A stretch of DNA of 64,000 nt from Saururus chinensis (Eukaryota > Streptophyta > Magnoliopsida > Piperales > Saururaceae), in assembly GCA_035235625.1 (NCBI GenBank), contig CP141140.1, positions 50,711,351 to 50,775,350 of the forward strand. Direction: 5' to 3'. Under the pieces are notes generated by a model. It saw only the letters and a list, made by a program, of their open reading frames with translations, was not told where the DNA came from and did no database searches. Shown here piece after piece: positions 25,001-34,990 of this stretch (positions are counted from its first letter, which is position 1; each line of letters starts with the position of its first letter). Made by a program: the position numbers and the translations under genes.

Positions 25001-25895
25001 TATCAGTATTAATGAAAATGCAACACATACTAAACGAAAAAAAAGGAAAGAATGAAGAAGAAGAAGAAGACAAAAGGGGGGGGGGGGGGGGGGGCAGACG
25101 GGGGATGTCAATTTCACAAGGATCTACTTTAGGTTAAATTTTGAAAGTACTTCCTTCGGTTCCTTTTTATGCGAATGTCAAGAACCACAATCGCACTTAT
25201 TGTAACATCTTAATTAAATAAGATCAATACTAGTAGTAAACGGGGAAATTGCCTAAAGCCCAGAAAAGAAGGAACAAATAAAGCTCATTGCAGCATTCGA
25301 ATTCATTGAAGCACATAAAAGAAATTAACAACTCAAAAAAGCCGCATTGTGCCTAGAAAATCCCCAGCTGAAATTGCAAGTAGTCAAATATTTCAAAAAT
25401 AGAAACAAAAACAAGAGCAAGAGCAAATATACCACAAAAACTGAAGCAAACTAAAAACATGAAATCAAACAACATCTTCAAATACAGCATAACTTCAATC
25501 ATGGGCCATGAGGAAACCCCAGCAACTGAAACTACAACTAAACGCAGCAGAAGGAAAGCAAGCCAAAAATCAACTAAGTTAGTAAGTTCCAAACATAACA
25601 AAACCCTAAGAAAAATCCCATTTGCAAACCTTCATCTTCCTCGTCCTCGTCTTCTCTATCGTCAACGTCTACACCTTCTGCGTCTCCGACATCCCTCTCT
25701 TCATCCTCCACTTCGACATCATCTGCAACATCCACCCAAGATGAAAAACTTTAAAAATCGTGATTCGAACATCGACAACAAAAACGCCAAACAAAGGGGG
25801 GCGGACACTTCACAACCCAAAATCGCAGCTTGCAAAATGATTAAATAGACTTAAAGCCTACCTTCGTCGTCGGAGACCACGGTTCTCCCGCCCAT
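15491..25895 (-). CDS. SPT6L: Transcription elongation factor SPT6-like (17 exons, 1674 aa)
   Basis: SPT6 is a histone chaperone that travels with elongating RNA polymerase II. Exons, 5' to 3': 25895-25862, 25722-25630, 24686-24554, 24475-24391, 24301-24145, 24049-23914, 23763-23520, 23444-23256, 23174-23067, 22976-22590, 22511-22401, 22233-21454, 20373-20232, 20157-18980, 18816-18607, 18193-17719, 16053-15491. All junctions are GT-AG and the frame stays open for 5025 nt. The start is the ATG opening MGRTVVSDDE. Domains by approximate residue: acidic N-terminus 1-220 (DGFIVDD, MRDFIVDEDD); core 295-730; YqgF-like 735-866 (RVMACCWGPG, FVMLDSSGEVLDVLYAGS); helix-hairpin-helix 940-975 (LQFVSGLGPRKA); S1 1145-1215; tandem SH2 1260-1440 (GESIIRPSS, FILSYIRSTNPHHEYIG); Gly/Trp tail 1488-1674. 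The length and order match Arabidopsis SPT6L as I remember it. No disabling change is visible. Confidence 0.97.
16618..16785. repeat. ~87-bp tandem duplication in SPT6 intron 16
   Basis: The word TTGCTGGCAATAAGAACCGC occurs near 16625 and again near 16712. Each is followed by matching ATGATCA/CGATCA and TTTTAATCAAAAACAT segments. It lies inside the 1665-bp intron 16054-17718. Confidence 0.75.
22294..22383. repeat. Perfect 45-bp tandem duplication in SPT6 intron 11
   Basis: The 45-bp unit starting AAGAATGCTTAGAACTGACT is present twice back to back (22294-22338, 22339-22383) without mismatch, only 17 bp from the end of exon 11. The lack of divergence suggests a recent event. Confidence 0.9.
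25076..25094 (+). repeat. G19 homopolymer in SPT6 intron 2
   Basis: Nineteen consecutive G on the plus strand (C on the sense strand of the gene), followed by another G5 at about 25100. It is preceded by a GAA-rich tract and lies within intron 24687-25629. Confidence 0.9.
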
Positions 25896-26415
25896 GATTC
25901 CTGATGAGTCCAATCGAAGCCTCGAGAGGCGAAAGTCTGTGAGAATTCAGAAGGGCGAAAGCGAGGAACGGAGCTGCGAAATCCGAACCGAAACCCTAGC
26001 CCTCAAGTAGCTCTGAGAAGGAGCAAAAGGGGATAAGGAAGAGCACACAGAAGAGAGAAGGGGAGGGGAAGGGGAAGGGGAAGGGAGCGGAGCGGAGCGA
26101 CACTCCAGTCGTTCTCTCTCGCCGATGGTCTCTGGCAGACCCTCTGCTTCGAATCACAGCATTTTTTCACGTCAGTCGTCCTTAATTTTTTTTGGGTAAT
26201 GTCAGAAATGTGCACTCCTTCACTAAATTACCAATTTGCCAGGCACATGGGAAACGCCACACGTGCGAACAAAATTAACTCGTCTCTCCCCCTCCTTCCT
26301 TTCATCTTTACTAAAGGGGTCCTCCACCTCCTCCCTCTTTCTTCCCTCACCCATCTCTTTCTCCTCCCTCTCCTTTCTTCCTCATCCACTCAATTTCTTT
26401 TTTTTTCCTTCTAAT
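25896..26415 (-). promoter_or_regulatory. SPT6-like gene promoter and 5' UTR region
   Basis: The region between the SPT6 ATG and the upstream transposon is GC-richer than its surroundings. It contains pyrimidine-rich tracts on the sense strand (26050-26100 and 26280-26400), like the Y-patches of plant core promoters. No clear TATA box was seen, which fits a housekeeping gene. Only about 520 bp separate the ATG from the Mutator-like element at 26416. Confidence 0.5.
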
Positions 26416-26920
26416 AAAATTTAGAAAACTGCTATATACACCCCTAAATACCCTCAATACCCCATTTGAGATAAAAACTTGGTTAATTTCAAGTTTCTCT
26501 AGTACCCCATATCCCCCCCAAGAAATTTCCCATCTCATTACCTAAAATAAACCTACAGAACAGTGTCAATGACGTATCGTATCCTTTCCTCATCTCCTAC
26601 TATCGGTGGCTATAGAAGCGATTTTTTGTCTCTTGATCTCATTCCAAATGTGGCAAATCCAAACGAACCAGTTCCAATTTGAAGTTCCTGATTACATGGC
26701 GCCAAGAGAAACTAGAAACCAGTAAATATTTTGATTGCATGCGCTCAGAAAAATGCAGAAAATTTTGGAAGAACTTCTAGGAATTATTTTCACCATTGAT
26801 TAGGCATTCACATTCACTATTTTCTCTTTTTTTTTAGAAAGTTCTTAGTTTTTATGGAAATGGGTGTGGTCATAGCATTTGTTATTCGGTTCTTGAATAT
26901 TGGTCATGTTCTTAATCATA

Positions 26921-27238
26921 CAGTGGGCGCCCACCATGAGAGCATATGGCTTGCATTGGAGCCCCAGGAATCCTTCTAGAACTGCTCTCACGGTGAGTAC
27001 CCCCTATAGATTATAAAGTATCATACGGTGGGCGCCCATCGAGAGAGCAGATGGCCTGCAATGGAGCCCCAACAATCCTTCTGGAACTGCTCTCATAGTG
27101 GGAGCCCCTTAGCAGATTATAAAGTATTGTATAGTGGGAGCCCACCAAGAGAGCAAATTGCCTACATTGGAGACCGGCAATCCTTCTAGAACTGCTCTCA
27201 TGGTGGGCTCCCCCCGGAAGATTTTAAAGTATTATACG
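26921..27238 (+). repeat. ~105-bp hairpin-unit tandem array, left part
   Basis: Three units start near 26921, 27027 and 27132. Each holds a GGGCGCCCACC-GAGAGAGC segment, a centre (GATGGCCTGCAATGGAGCCC, AATCCTTCT.GAAC), an inverted copy of the first segment (TGCTCTCATGGTGGGCTCCC), and a short AT linker (AGATTATAAAGTAT). The inverted segments would let each unit fold into a hairpin. The array is interrupted at 27239 by a solo LTR. Confidence 0.9.
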
Positions 27239-27243
27239 GTATG

Positions 27244-28661
27244 TGATAAGTATGAAATATATATCTATTTTATATGTCTTTTTACCTTATTTGCTAGTAT
27301 ATATTAGGTTAATTTAGAGTTAGTTATGATTTATTTAGATTAAGATAGATATTAGTATTTTAATTTAATTATTAATGATTTTGTAGTTATTAGTAGTTTA
27401 GACATGTATTTAAATCAAGATGAAATTTTAATTATATTTTACATGTCTAAAGTATGATATTTTATGTTTTGTAGGTAAAGTGCGCTTATCGAAGTACTTG
27501 GACGATGTTTGAAATAATTAAAAATAGTCTTCACATACTTTAAAGTGATTTGGACAACTTTTCGGAGTTATAAACAAGTTAGAAATTAATATGGACACGA
27601 AGGAAAGCTTAATGAACAGAATATGAACTATCCAGAGTGCAGAAACACTGTAGCCAATCGATCGGGCATGCAGGGCGATCGATCTGGATAATGTGAATTC
27701 AGACAAAAATACAGTTCAAGCGATCGATCGGGCTGCAGGGCGATCGATCAGCATAACGTGCAGTTTCCTAGTTTAACCCAAATTCCAATCCTTTTCATAT
27801 TGGACTTCTTCCTACGGATCTTATGCCTATAAAAAGACATATTTGGCTTAAAATTGGGGGATTCCAGTAGATTTTAGGAAGAGAAAAAGGAAAAAGAAGA
27901 TGGAAAAGAACTCAAAGCTTTCAATGGAGATTCAAGTGCTTTCTTCTACCATAGAAGGCTAGACTTTTCTTTTACTTAGGAGTTGATGAAGCTATAGATA
28001 AGTTTCAGTTTCTTTTCTTTTTAATTTATATCTCAGTTGTGAATGATGACAATTGTATGATATGGATTTCCTTTTTAATGGAAGAGCTTTTAATGTTTAT
28101 TCAAATCTATGTTGATTTATTGTCTTGTAGATGATAGATTGATGTGGTTTTGATATTTGCATCGATTCTAATTTCTGTGATTTAGATGAGATGGTCATAC
28201 AATAGTTTTAATGTTTAGTTAATTAATGACTTGGATGAGTTATACTAAGATTAGACGGGTCATGCCTATAGCTAGTTTAGTGTAGATGATTCGTGCTATT
28301 GTCGAAGATAGTCCATGCCATGGAAGTTAATTAATGATTCTTTTAGAAGTAATTCTAGCTTGTAGCTGAGAATACTTGTTCATATTCACACTAGATTTAG
28401 ATTAAAAGTTAAGGAATTGTTATGGTTCTATAGTAGATTCAATTTCCTAAGTAAATTCCATCAAATTAATCTCTTATTTTTAAACTAGTTGATTCCTTTC
28501 TTTTGCTTAATTTAAGTTTAAGTTGTTTTTAGTTTGTAATCAGCAAATTCCTCTTTAGATTTAGTAATAATCCATCCGTCCCTGAGGTTCAACAACTCTT
28601 AAATACTTATCCTAGTACAATTACCTTGTACACTTGCAAAGGGTTTAATTATAAACGATCA
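27244..28661. mobile_element. Solo LTR inserted in the tandem array, perfect 5-bp TSD
   Basis: The element starts TGATAAGTATGAAATATA and ends TTATAAACGATCA. It is flanked by GTATG at 27239-27243 and 28662-28666. Removing it plus one GTATG restores the array unit across the junction. It carries two CGATCGATC-type pairs around CAGGGCGATCGATC (about 27655-27690 and 27718-27755). The end sequence resembles Gypsy LTRs. It contains no coding domain, so it is an LTR-LTR recombination product. It is younger than the surrounding array. Confidence 0.9.
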
Positions 28662-28666
28662 GTATG

Positions 28667-29115
28667 CACCCACCAAGAGAGCAAATGGCTTGCATTGGAA
28701 CCTTGGGAATCCTGGTAGAACTGCTTTCAGGATGGGCACCTCCCGACATATTATAAAGTATCATATGGTGGGTGCCCACCGAGAGAGCGGATGGCCTACA
28801 ATGGAGCAGCTATCCTTTTGGAACTACTCTCATGGTGGGTGCCCCCCAACAGATTACATAGAAGCATATGGAGGATGCCCACCGAGAGAGTAGACGTTTT
28901 TTATTGGAGTCACTGTATTGTTTCTAGAATTGCTCTCACAGTGGGTGCCCCCCAACAGATTACATGGAAGCATATGGTAGGTGCCCACCGAGATTGCAGA
29001 TGTTTTTTATTAGTGTCCTGGCATTGTTTCTGGAATTGCTCTCATGGTGTGGGCCCCCCCCCCGACATGTTACATAGAAGCATACGGTTGGTGCCCACCG
29101 AGAGAGCATATGGGG
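28667..29115 (+). repeat. ~105-bp hairpin-unit tandem array, right part
   Basis: Continuation of the array after the LTR, with units near 28662, 28767, 28870, 28976 and a partial one from about 29085. Spacing is 104-108 bp. Units here have diverged (GGTGGGTGCCCACCGAGAGA, TTTTTTATTGGAGT), and the paired CTCTCATGGTGGG segments are kept. Open frames across it are by-products of the repeat length. Confidence 0.85.
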
Positions 29116-29273
29116 TACATAGTGAGCAAGTAAAAGGGGTAGTAAAGAAAAACTCAATTAAAATTCAAGTTAGGGGTATATTTAAGAAAATTTTATAAAC
29201 TACCGCGGGGTAAGGGGGATACGGGGTACTGAGGAGTATTTAGGGGTGTAGGTAGACGCATTCTAAAATTTAG

Positions 29274-30659
29274 TGTAAATCAATCGTCAAATTATTTAAA
29301 ATTTTAATTTTTTTGTTAAACTATTTAAAATTATATTTTTTTTATAACCACTTATCTTTAGAAATAGGCTCATAAGCATCTTCATCTACTTTAAATCAAT
29401 AATGGGTAGCTTTCTTTAGCATGAGTATACTTGAAACCTATTAATAGCCGCCTACACGTTGTATAGTTAACATAGACAATAGCTTTAAGACCCAAAATTT
29501 TTTTATTACTTTCATAAATATTTATTTTGATTAGTTGCTGTTTGATTAGAATTAATGGTTACGTTTAAGTTAAAAACCCCAATTGAGTGACCCATTTTAC
29601 TATTTTTGTACTTGTCCTTATTGAAAATTAACTTTTAGTTAACAATACCTATTAATAAATAATTTTAAGAATTCCCCTATTCTCCAATACTATTGGGTGC
29701 TATTTTCCTTCCCATTTGGTGCTAACTATCATTTCTTTTTCATATTTTATTTTATTTTTCTCTTTGGACTAACAAAACCTATCTTATCACTTAACTAGTT
29801 TCCTAAATAATCCTATAATGGAATTTTGTTAATTTTATAACTCGGTCTCTTTGGAATTATTGTTAATATTTTAGTGATTATCTTACAATTATTAATTTGA
29901 AATCAAAGTGATAAATTTGGGGTGAGAGAAATCTATAAGCACAACTAGACTCCCCCCCTCACAACTCAATCATCCCCCTCTCCTCCTCATAGTTTGCCCC
30001 TAGTCTCTCCTCCCTCCTCTCTCCTCACTTTCTCTCTCTACTCTTTCTTCTTGTTTCTCTCTAATAAACTTTCTTCTTTCAACCTTTTTTTTTTGTTCTT
30101 CAATTCTCTTTATGTTTATCACTCCAAGATAGTGTTTTTATATAGCTTTCTTTTGTTTCATAGGAACTAATACAAGAATGCCAATTTTGATCCGATAATC
30201 AGAAATAAGAGGATTTACCTATGATTTGTAAAATTATGAATATTCTTCAACAATATTAGATTGTCATGGAACTAATGTTATGAATTTTTGCTTGATTCTA
30301 TAATTGTGCGATTTTTTGTTAATTTTGGAATTTATTAATTCTTAGCATGCCCAGCTTAACTTTGGAAATGCATAACTAATTTTGTATATATCAAAAAATC
30401 ATGAAATTTAATTATGATCCACTTTCATGTATTCTGATCTACCATAAATTTTTCATTTTTTTTCAATCTATTTGATAGGTCAAATGACCATTTTATCCTT
30501 TAGACTGATCACTTGATGACTAATTCTCAGGGTGTCCTAATTTCCATAGTAGTATTATAATGTTAACTTTATTAGCATAGAGAAAATGTATAAATAATAT
30601 TAAAAAAATTAATTACCAAAACAATAGAGAAAAAATATTTACTATTATGGTGTTCTTTT
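29274..30659. other. AT-rich intergenic sequence
   Basis: No gene seen. A strongly CT-rich stretch at 29950-30120 could be an old promoter/leader region, but nothing coding follows. Confidence 0.5.
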
Positions 30660-31145
30660 TTGCCACGCAGGTACCAACTAGGCACCGGTGCCTGTGTGAT
30701 TTTATTTAAAAAAAATTTATAATTTCATCATTTAGAATGACAAAATTAATACACACTAATTTCGTCTTTCTAAAGGACCAAATTAGTACAATATACTAAT
30801 TTCGTCATTTGGAAAAACGAAATCAATAATAAACTGATTTTGTCCTTTCTTCTCTCTCTCATATCTCTCTCTTCACCCTCTCTATTCACTCTCTACCTCC
30901 TCTCTCTTTCGACTATCTATTTTCTTCTCTCTCTCTCATCTTTCTCTCTCTTCTCTCTCTCCTCTCTTCTAAATGACGAAATTATGAAGAAAAAAATATA
31001 TTGATTTCGTCATTTGGAAAGACAAAATTAGTACATTGTACTGATTTCGTCCTTTAAAAAGGCAACATTAGTACAAGTGTATTGATTTGATCATTCTAAA
31101 GGATGAAATCCTAAAAAATATTTAAAAGCCACGCAAAAGCCAATT
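30660..31145. mobile_element. Inverted-repeat element centred on a CT microsatellite
   Basis: The left arm (about 30720-30850) and right arm (about 30970-31110) are imperfect inverted copies, each holding alternating ACTAATTTCGTC and GACGAAATTAGTAC-type words. The centre, 30850-30970, is a CTCT-rich microsatellite. AATTACCAAA occurs just outside both ends (about 30610 and 31142), which may mark the insertion site. It is probably a MITE or foldback element. Confidence 0.6.
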
Positions 31146-31151
31146 ACCAAA

Positions 31152-33654
31152 CCATGGGCGGGACCCACTTTAAAAGTTCAAGATAACCTACCCGTGTAGT
31201 CTAATTTCGAATGGCTCATCAACACAAATCCATCAATACTAAGAATGCACGATTCTGACTTCGGGATAAGAAATTATCGCATTTTGAAGTTATATTGGTA
31301 TTTGATTAAAATAATATTAAAAAAATAAGAAACAGACAAAATAGCCGACGTCACTGATGACGCCAGCAGCGTGCGTTGAGCCAAGCTAAGCCCAGCTGCA
31401 CAGAGCGACACACGACAAGTCCATGCATGCCAAACAAATGCACGCACGTCAAGCGTGGTAGGGCCGCATTTTTGGCCATTTGTGGCGTGACTCACTGTCG
31501 GCTCGCTAATTTTTCCTATAAATTCTAAACTCCATTCATTCTTCTGGATAAGTTTTTGGAGTCATTCTGAGTCTATTTTCTTTCGTTCAAAAAGCATTCT
31601 TAGCTAATTCGATGATGTTTTACGCAATGGAAGCGTCCATTCTTTGAGTTAGCGACCCTATATGAGGGAAATACCCTGGTATAAGGGGAGGTTTTGTCCG
31701 CTGCCTACGGGTACATGAAGGGTAAAATGTCTCCAAGCAAGGGGATATTTTGTCTGTCGCCTATGGGTGTGTTGTGAGAAAAATGTCCCGGGCCAAGGGG
31801 CGGTTCTATTTGTAGCCTACGGGCACGAAAAGAGAAAAATGTTATGGGTTAAAGGGAGGTTCTGTCCGTAGCCTACGGGCACAGAAAAAGAAAAGTGTTT
31901 TGAGTTAAAGGGATGTTCTGTCCATAGCTTATGGGCACAGAAAAAGTTTATGGAGTCGTTCAGAGTTTGTTTTCTTCCTTTAAAGAGGCGTTCTTGCTTA
32001 AATCGAGCGTGTCGGATGTCATGGTAGGGTTATTTTCCTGGTTAGAGACCTCTAGAACCCTAGAAATGGACATCTAATTTTGTGGTGTTCGGTTTATCAT
32101 ATTCGAACTCGTATGAAAAGCGAGATAGGGGCTTTTATCCTTTCTTATAGCATGATTATAATCTTTGGTTGTGTTTTGTATTGATTATTTATATAACTCT
32201 TGCATGTTATGCGTTAGAGATTACTTTCAAGTTATGATTTATGATTTCTGCACATATATTCGATCTGACGAATGGTTAATCATTGAGATAAAATGTGATT
32301 TATATATTGTATGTTTATAATGCTATTATGTATATTCGATTAGTCGAATGATTAGCCGTTGGAAGCGGATATGTTTTATATACTACATGCTTTACGATTT
32401 CCTCATATATCATAGTTTGATCGAATGTTTATCCGAGGATTTTGATATAAATTATACACATTGGAGCGTGTAAGATAGAGACAAACTAGCTTCACCACTA
32501 TTTTCATTGCAAATGAATACAATATATTTGAAAAACGGTTTTAGAGGACTCGTCCTTGTTGAAATGAGGATTCTGAATATTATTTTTAAAAAGATATATA
32601 AGCATGGTGATCGAGTCACTGAAGTGGGACAAAGAAGGGGTAATTATCTCATTGGAATGAGCAACCAACCTTGCCTTTATCGTCGTTGATAGTGATGCCC
32701 CCATAGCTTGTAGAGGCAGTGCTAAGGTTTTCAAAAAGATAAACATTGGGATAGAATGTTTTAAAAGAAAATAATCCTTTTTGGAGTCTAAGGATATTTT
32801 GATTGAGTCTAGGACTCAAGAGTGTTTTGGTTGTCTGGAGCTATTGTTGGGCACCCCGATAGAGCTCCGATGACTAGTTAAGGGCACAATTAATCCAGTT
32901 AAAAATTGAATGCACGGTACCTATCTTAGCTTGGTGAGCCCCTAACGAAGGGCAAGACCCTTGATTAGCCCCTAACGAATGACACATATCAAGGCTACGT
33001 GCGCTAGGGTAGAAAGTATCATAGGAAGACTCTCTACTTTCTAAATCCCAGGGCCCGATGAGCACAAGTGGCTTTTCTATCCACAAGCATGAAATGTTTT
33101 GAGATGATCTGTGGAGGAGTAAGAGGTCGCTGCTTTATACCCATGACAAATTCCTATTAATAATATATGTCTGAGATATTAGTAGTAAGCCGTGAGAGCT
33201 TACAAACCCTACAAGCATCTTTGATATGTAGGAGGAAGTACTAGGGGTGGTTTTGGGTGAGAGGCACACCCTGTTTTTATGAAAAATATTATATATGATA
33301 TGTGTTGTGAAACTACCATGTGTTTATTCATGTCAGATTGTATAAACTCCCCTACTGTGTATTTTAAAATACTCACCACCCCCCAAACTTTGCAGGATTC
33401 AATGAAGCTTAGTGTGCGGGTAGACGGGCCTACTCTGAGTTTTATCAATGTGATTTCAAAAGATTTCAACCGCACTGAAATAAGTAAGAACTCTTATTAT
33501 TTTTCTCTTGTGTATTTGTACATGGACCGTGGTTTGTGGGGAAATGATTATTATATTATCGCATAAGGTGAGCGGCTCCAGTCGCGGGCCTAGGTAACTC
33601 CGATATTTTTGTAAAAAGAAATTTTATATGCTTCCAAAATCCCTGGGCGCGACA
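31152..33654 (+). mobile_element. 5'-truncated LTR, same family as 10545-12221
   Basis: Sequence from 31152 is homologous, in inverted orientation, to the U3 part of the 10.5-12.2 kb solo LTR. A TATA box (CCTATAAATTC, 31515-31525) defines the plus orientation. The right end ...CTGGGCGCGACA at 33654 looks like an LTR terminus, and related ends occur at 46143 and 50456. The left end is missing, apparently replaced by the inverted-repeat element. No retroelement gene is present. A 56-bp minisatellite lies in the transcribed part. Confidence 0.55.
31683..31945 (+). repeat. 56-bp minisatellite, about 4.7 units
   Basis: Units begin at 31683, 31739, 31795, 31852 and 31908 (period 56-57 bp). Each has AAGGGG.GGTT.TGTCCG, then GCCTACGGGCAC, then GAAAAATGT. 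The last two units are the most alike. Confidence 0.9.
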
Positions 33655-33732
33655 ACTTATGCATTGGGCACATATTAACATGTTTCTCTCTCTCTCACAC
33701 TATCACTCTCTCTAAATAGAAAAAAATAATAT

Positions 33733-34260
33733 AAGGTCAACCTCACACAAACTTCCATAAGGTTGATTTTCTAAATGTGGGTCTTTCCAATATTTGTAAG
33801 GGACAAGGCCAATAGATTTTGAAAGAGGGCCATAATGGTCAGCAAATTTGGGTCCATTTAAAATTGTGGGCCCCTTTATCACACCATTCAATCTCACATT
33901 CAAATCAATAGTTGAGATTACAATTTTAAATTTGGACTCATAGAGGTCACAAAAAAGAGTGGAACTAATTAGGATTAAAGATCCACTTTAATAACATGGG
34001 GCAACCAAATTTGGTGTCATTCTAATATGTAAGATCCCTTCATTTAACCTCGTCAATTTTAGGCCATTGATTTAGAGTTAAAATGTTGACAACCATTAAT
34101 GAGTGGGTCCCACTTATTAAAGTTGACCAAAATTTCACAGTGATCCTACACTCATGATTTACTACCGTTCCCCTTAGTTTCATACCCACCTTTGATGGTA
34201 CTTCTACAAAAATAATTTTATAAGAATTAACCTCAAAAAAGCTTGTGTGAGGTTAACTTA
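33733..34260. mobile_element. TIR element (MITE-size, ~530 bp)
   Basis: The left end (AAGGTCAACCTCACACAAAC, continuing to AAGGTTGATTTT) and the reverse complement of the right end (AAGTTAACCTCACACAAGCT, continuing to GAGGTTAATTCT) match imperfectly over about 40 bp. No ORF inside. CT-rich microsatellites lie just outside both ends (33680-33715, 34270-34285). The target duplication is unclear, with TAA on the left and TTA on the right. Confidence 0.65.
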
Positions 34261-34990
34261 ATGGTAAGCCCCCCTCTCTCTCTATATGTAACCCAAGTTA
34301 GAAAAAAGTATATGAGCCAGAGCTCATGCATGTCCTTTAGCACTTTAGTTGGCCAATATGCAGGAGTCTCGCACAATATATCCACAATGAGCTCCAATAA
34401 GATACTATCTGATGCATGAGGATAATACTTTTTCTTTGTCCCCCAGCACATGAATGTTGTTCAACACTCCTTCACTTTAAAATACCACGTCTTTGCCTCT
34501 ACTAATACATGAACTTTACAACTACAACTTGTGTTTTAACATACAGTTGTAACCCTATGATTTCCATTCCTCACATATATATATAGCTAAATTGTGAGTT
34601 ATTATAAACTGTTTCAATGCCTTTCTAACTTCAAACTGATCCTTGAACTGTTGTCCAATGCATATGAAGTTGCTCTCCCAAATGTTAGACCACAATGTTG
34701 TTGCTTGACTACTTTCAATTTTCACATATTCATCATAAAGTCATTCTTGTAGACACTAGCTTGCATTTGCAATGTCTTATGCCCCACATCCTTGCCGACC
34801 ACCATGCCAACTAAACACATCTACCATCTCTCCCAACCCAAGGTCATTTGCAATAGCTATCACATCATCAAGATCAGGGTATATGTATGTCAAAGACACA
34901 TTTGTGGGAACAAGCTTGAAAGATGCAACCACCCGTTGCATAAGGGAGCTAAGAGTATCATTGAGCTAGACATACTATAAACGATTAACC
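34240..34990 (-). pseudogene. Mutator-like transposase N-terminal remnant
   Basis: On the minus strand, read right to left: LVPTNVSLTYIYPDLDDVIA (about 34915-34855), then after a gap GQQFKDQFEVRKALKQF followed by IITHNLAIYICEEW (about 34655-34560), then HASDSILLELIVDILCETPA with YWPTKVLKDMHELW (about 34410-34320). The F-x-D-x3-F-x2-ALK-x2-I pattern is that of the MULE DNA-binding domain (PF03108-like). The last part matches the segment before the DDE core. Stops and frame changes abound and no DDE core is present. The family call is by eye. Confidence 0.5.

Larger units (their letters stand above)
26425..29264. mobile_element. Non-autonomous Mutator-like element with 9-bp TSD
   Basis: The element is flanked by a perfect 9-bp direct repeat, AAAATTTAG, at 26416-26424 and 29265-29273. 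The left end (AAAACTGCTATATACACCCC) and the reverse complement of the right end (AGAATGCGTCTACCTACACC) align and continue together through CCTAAATA, CTCA.TACCCC and TATCCCCC, giving imperfect terminal inverted repeats of at least ~90 bp. A 9-bp duplication with long TIRs is the Mutator superfamily signature. There is no transposase. The interior is a tandem array split by a later solo LTR. Without that insertion and its duplicated 5 bp the element is about 1417 bp. Confidence 0.85.

Noticed and set aside
26921..29115. CRISPR-like array
   Set aside because: The units are ~105 bp, self-complementary and diverged, with no unique spacers, in a plant nuclear context.
28690..29198. Coding repeats in the array (67- and 135-residue frames)
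   Set aside because: The frame persists only because unit length and composition avoid stops. The frame changes between units and no homologue is known.
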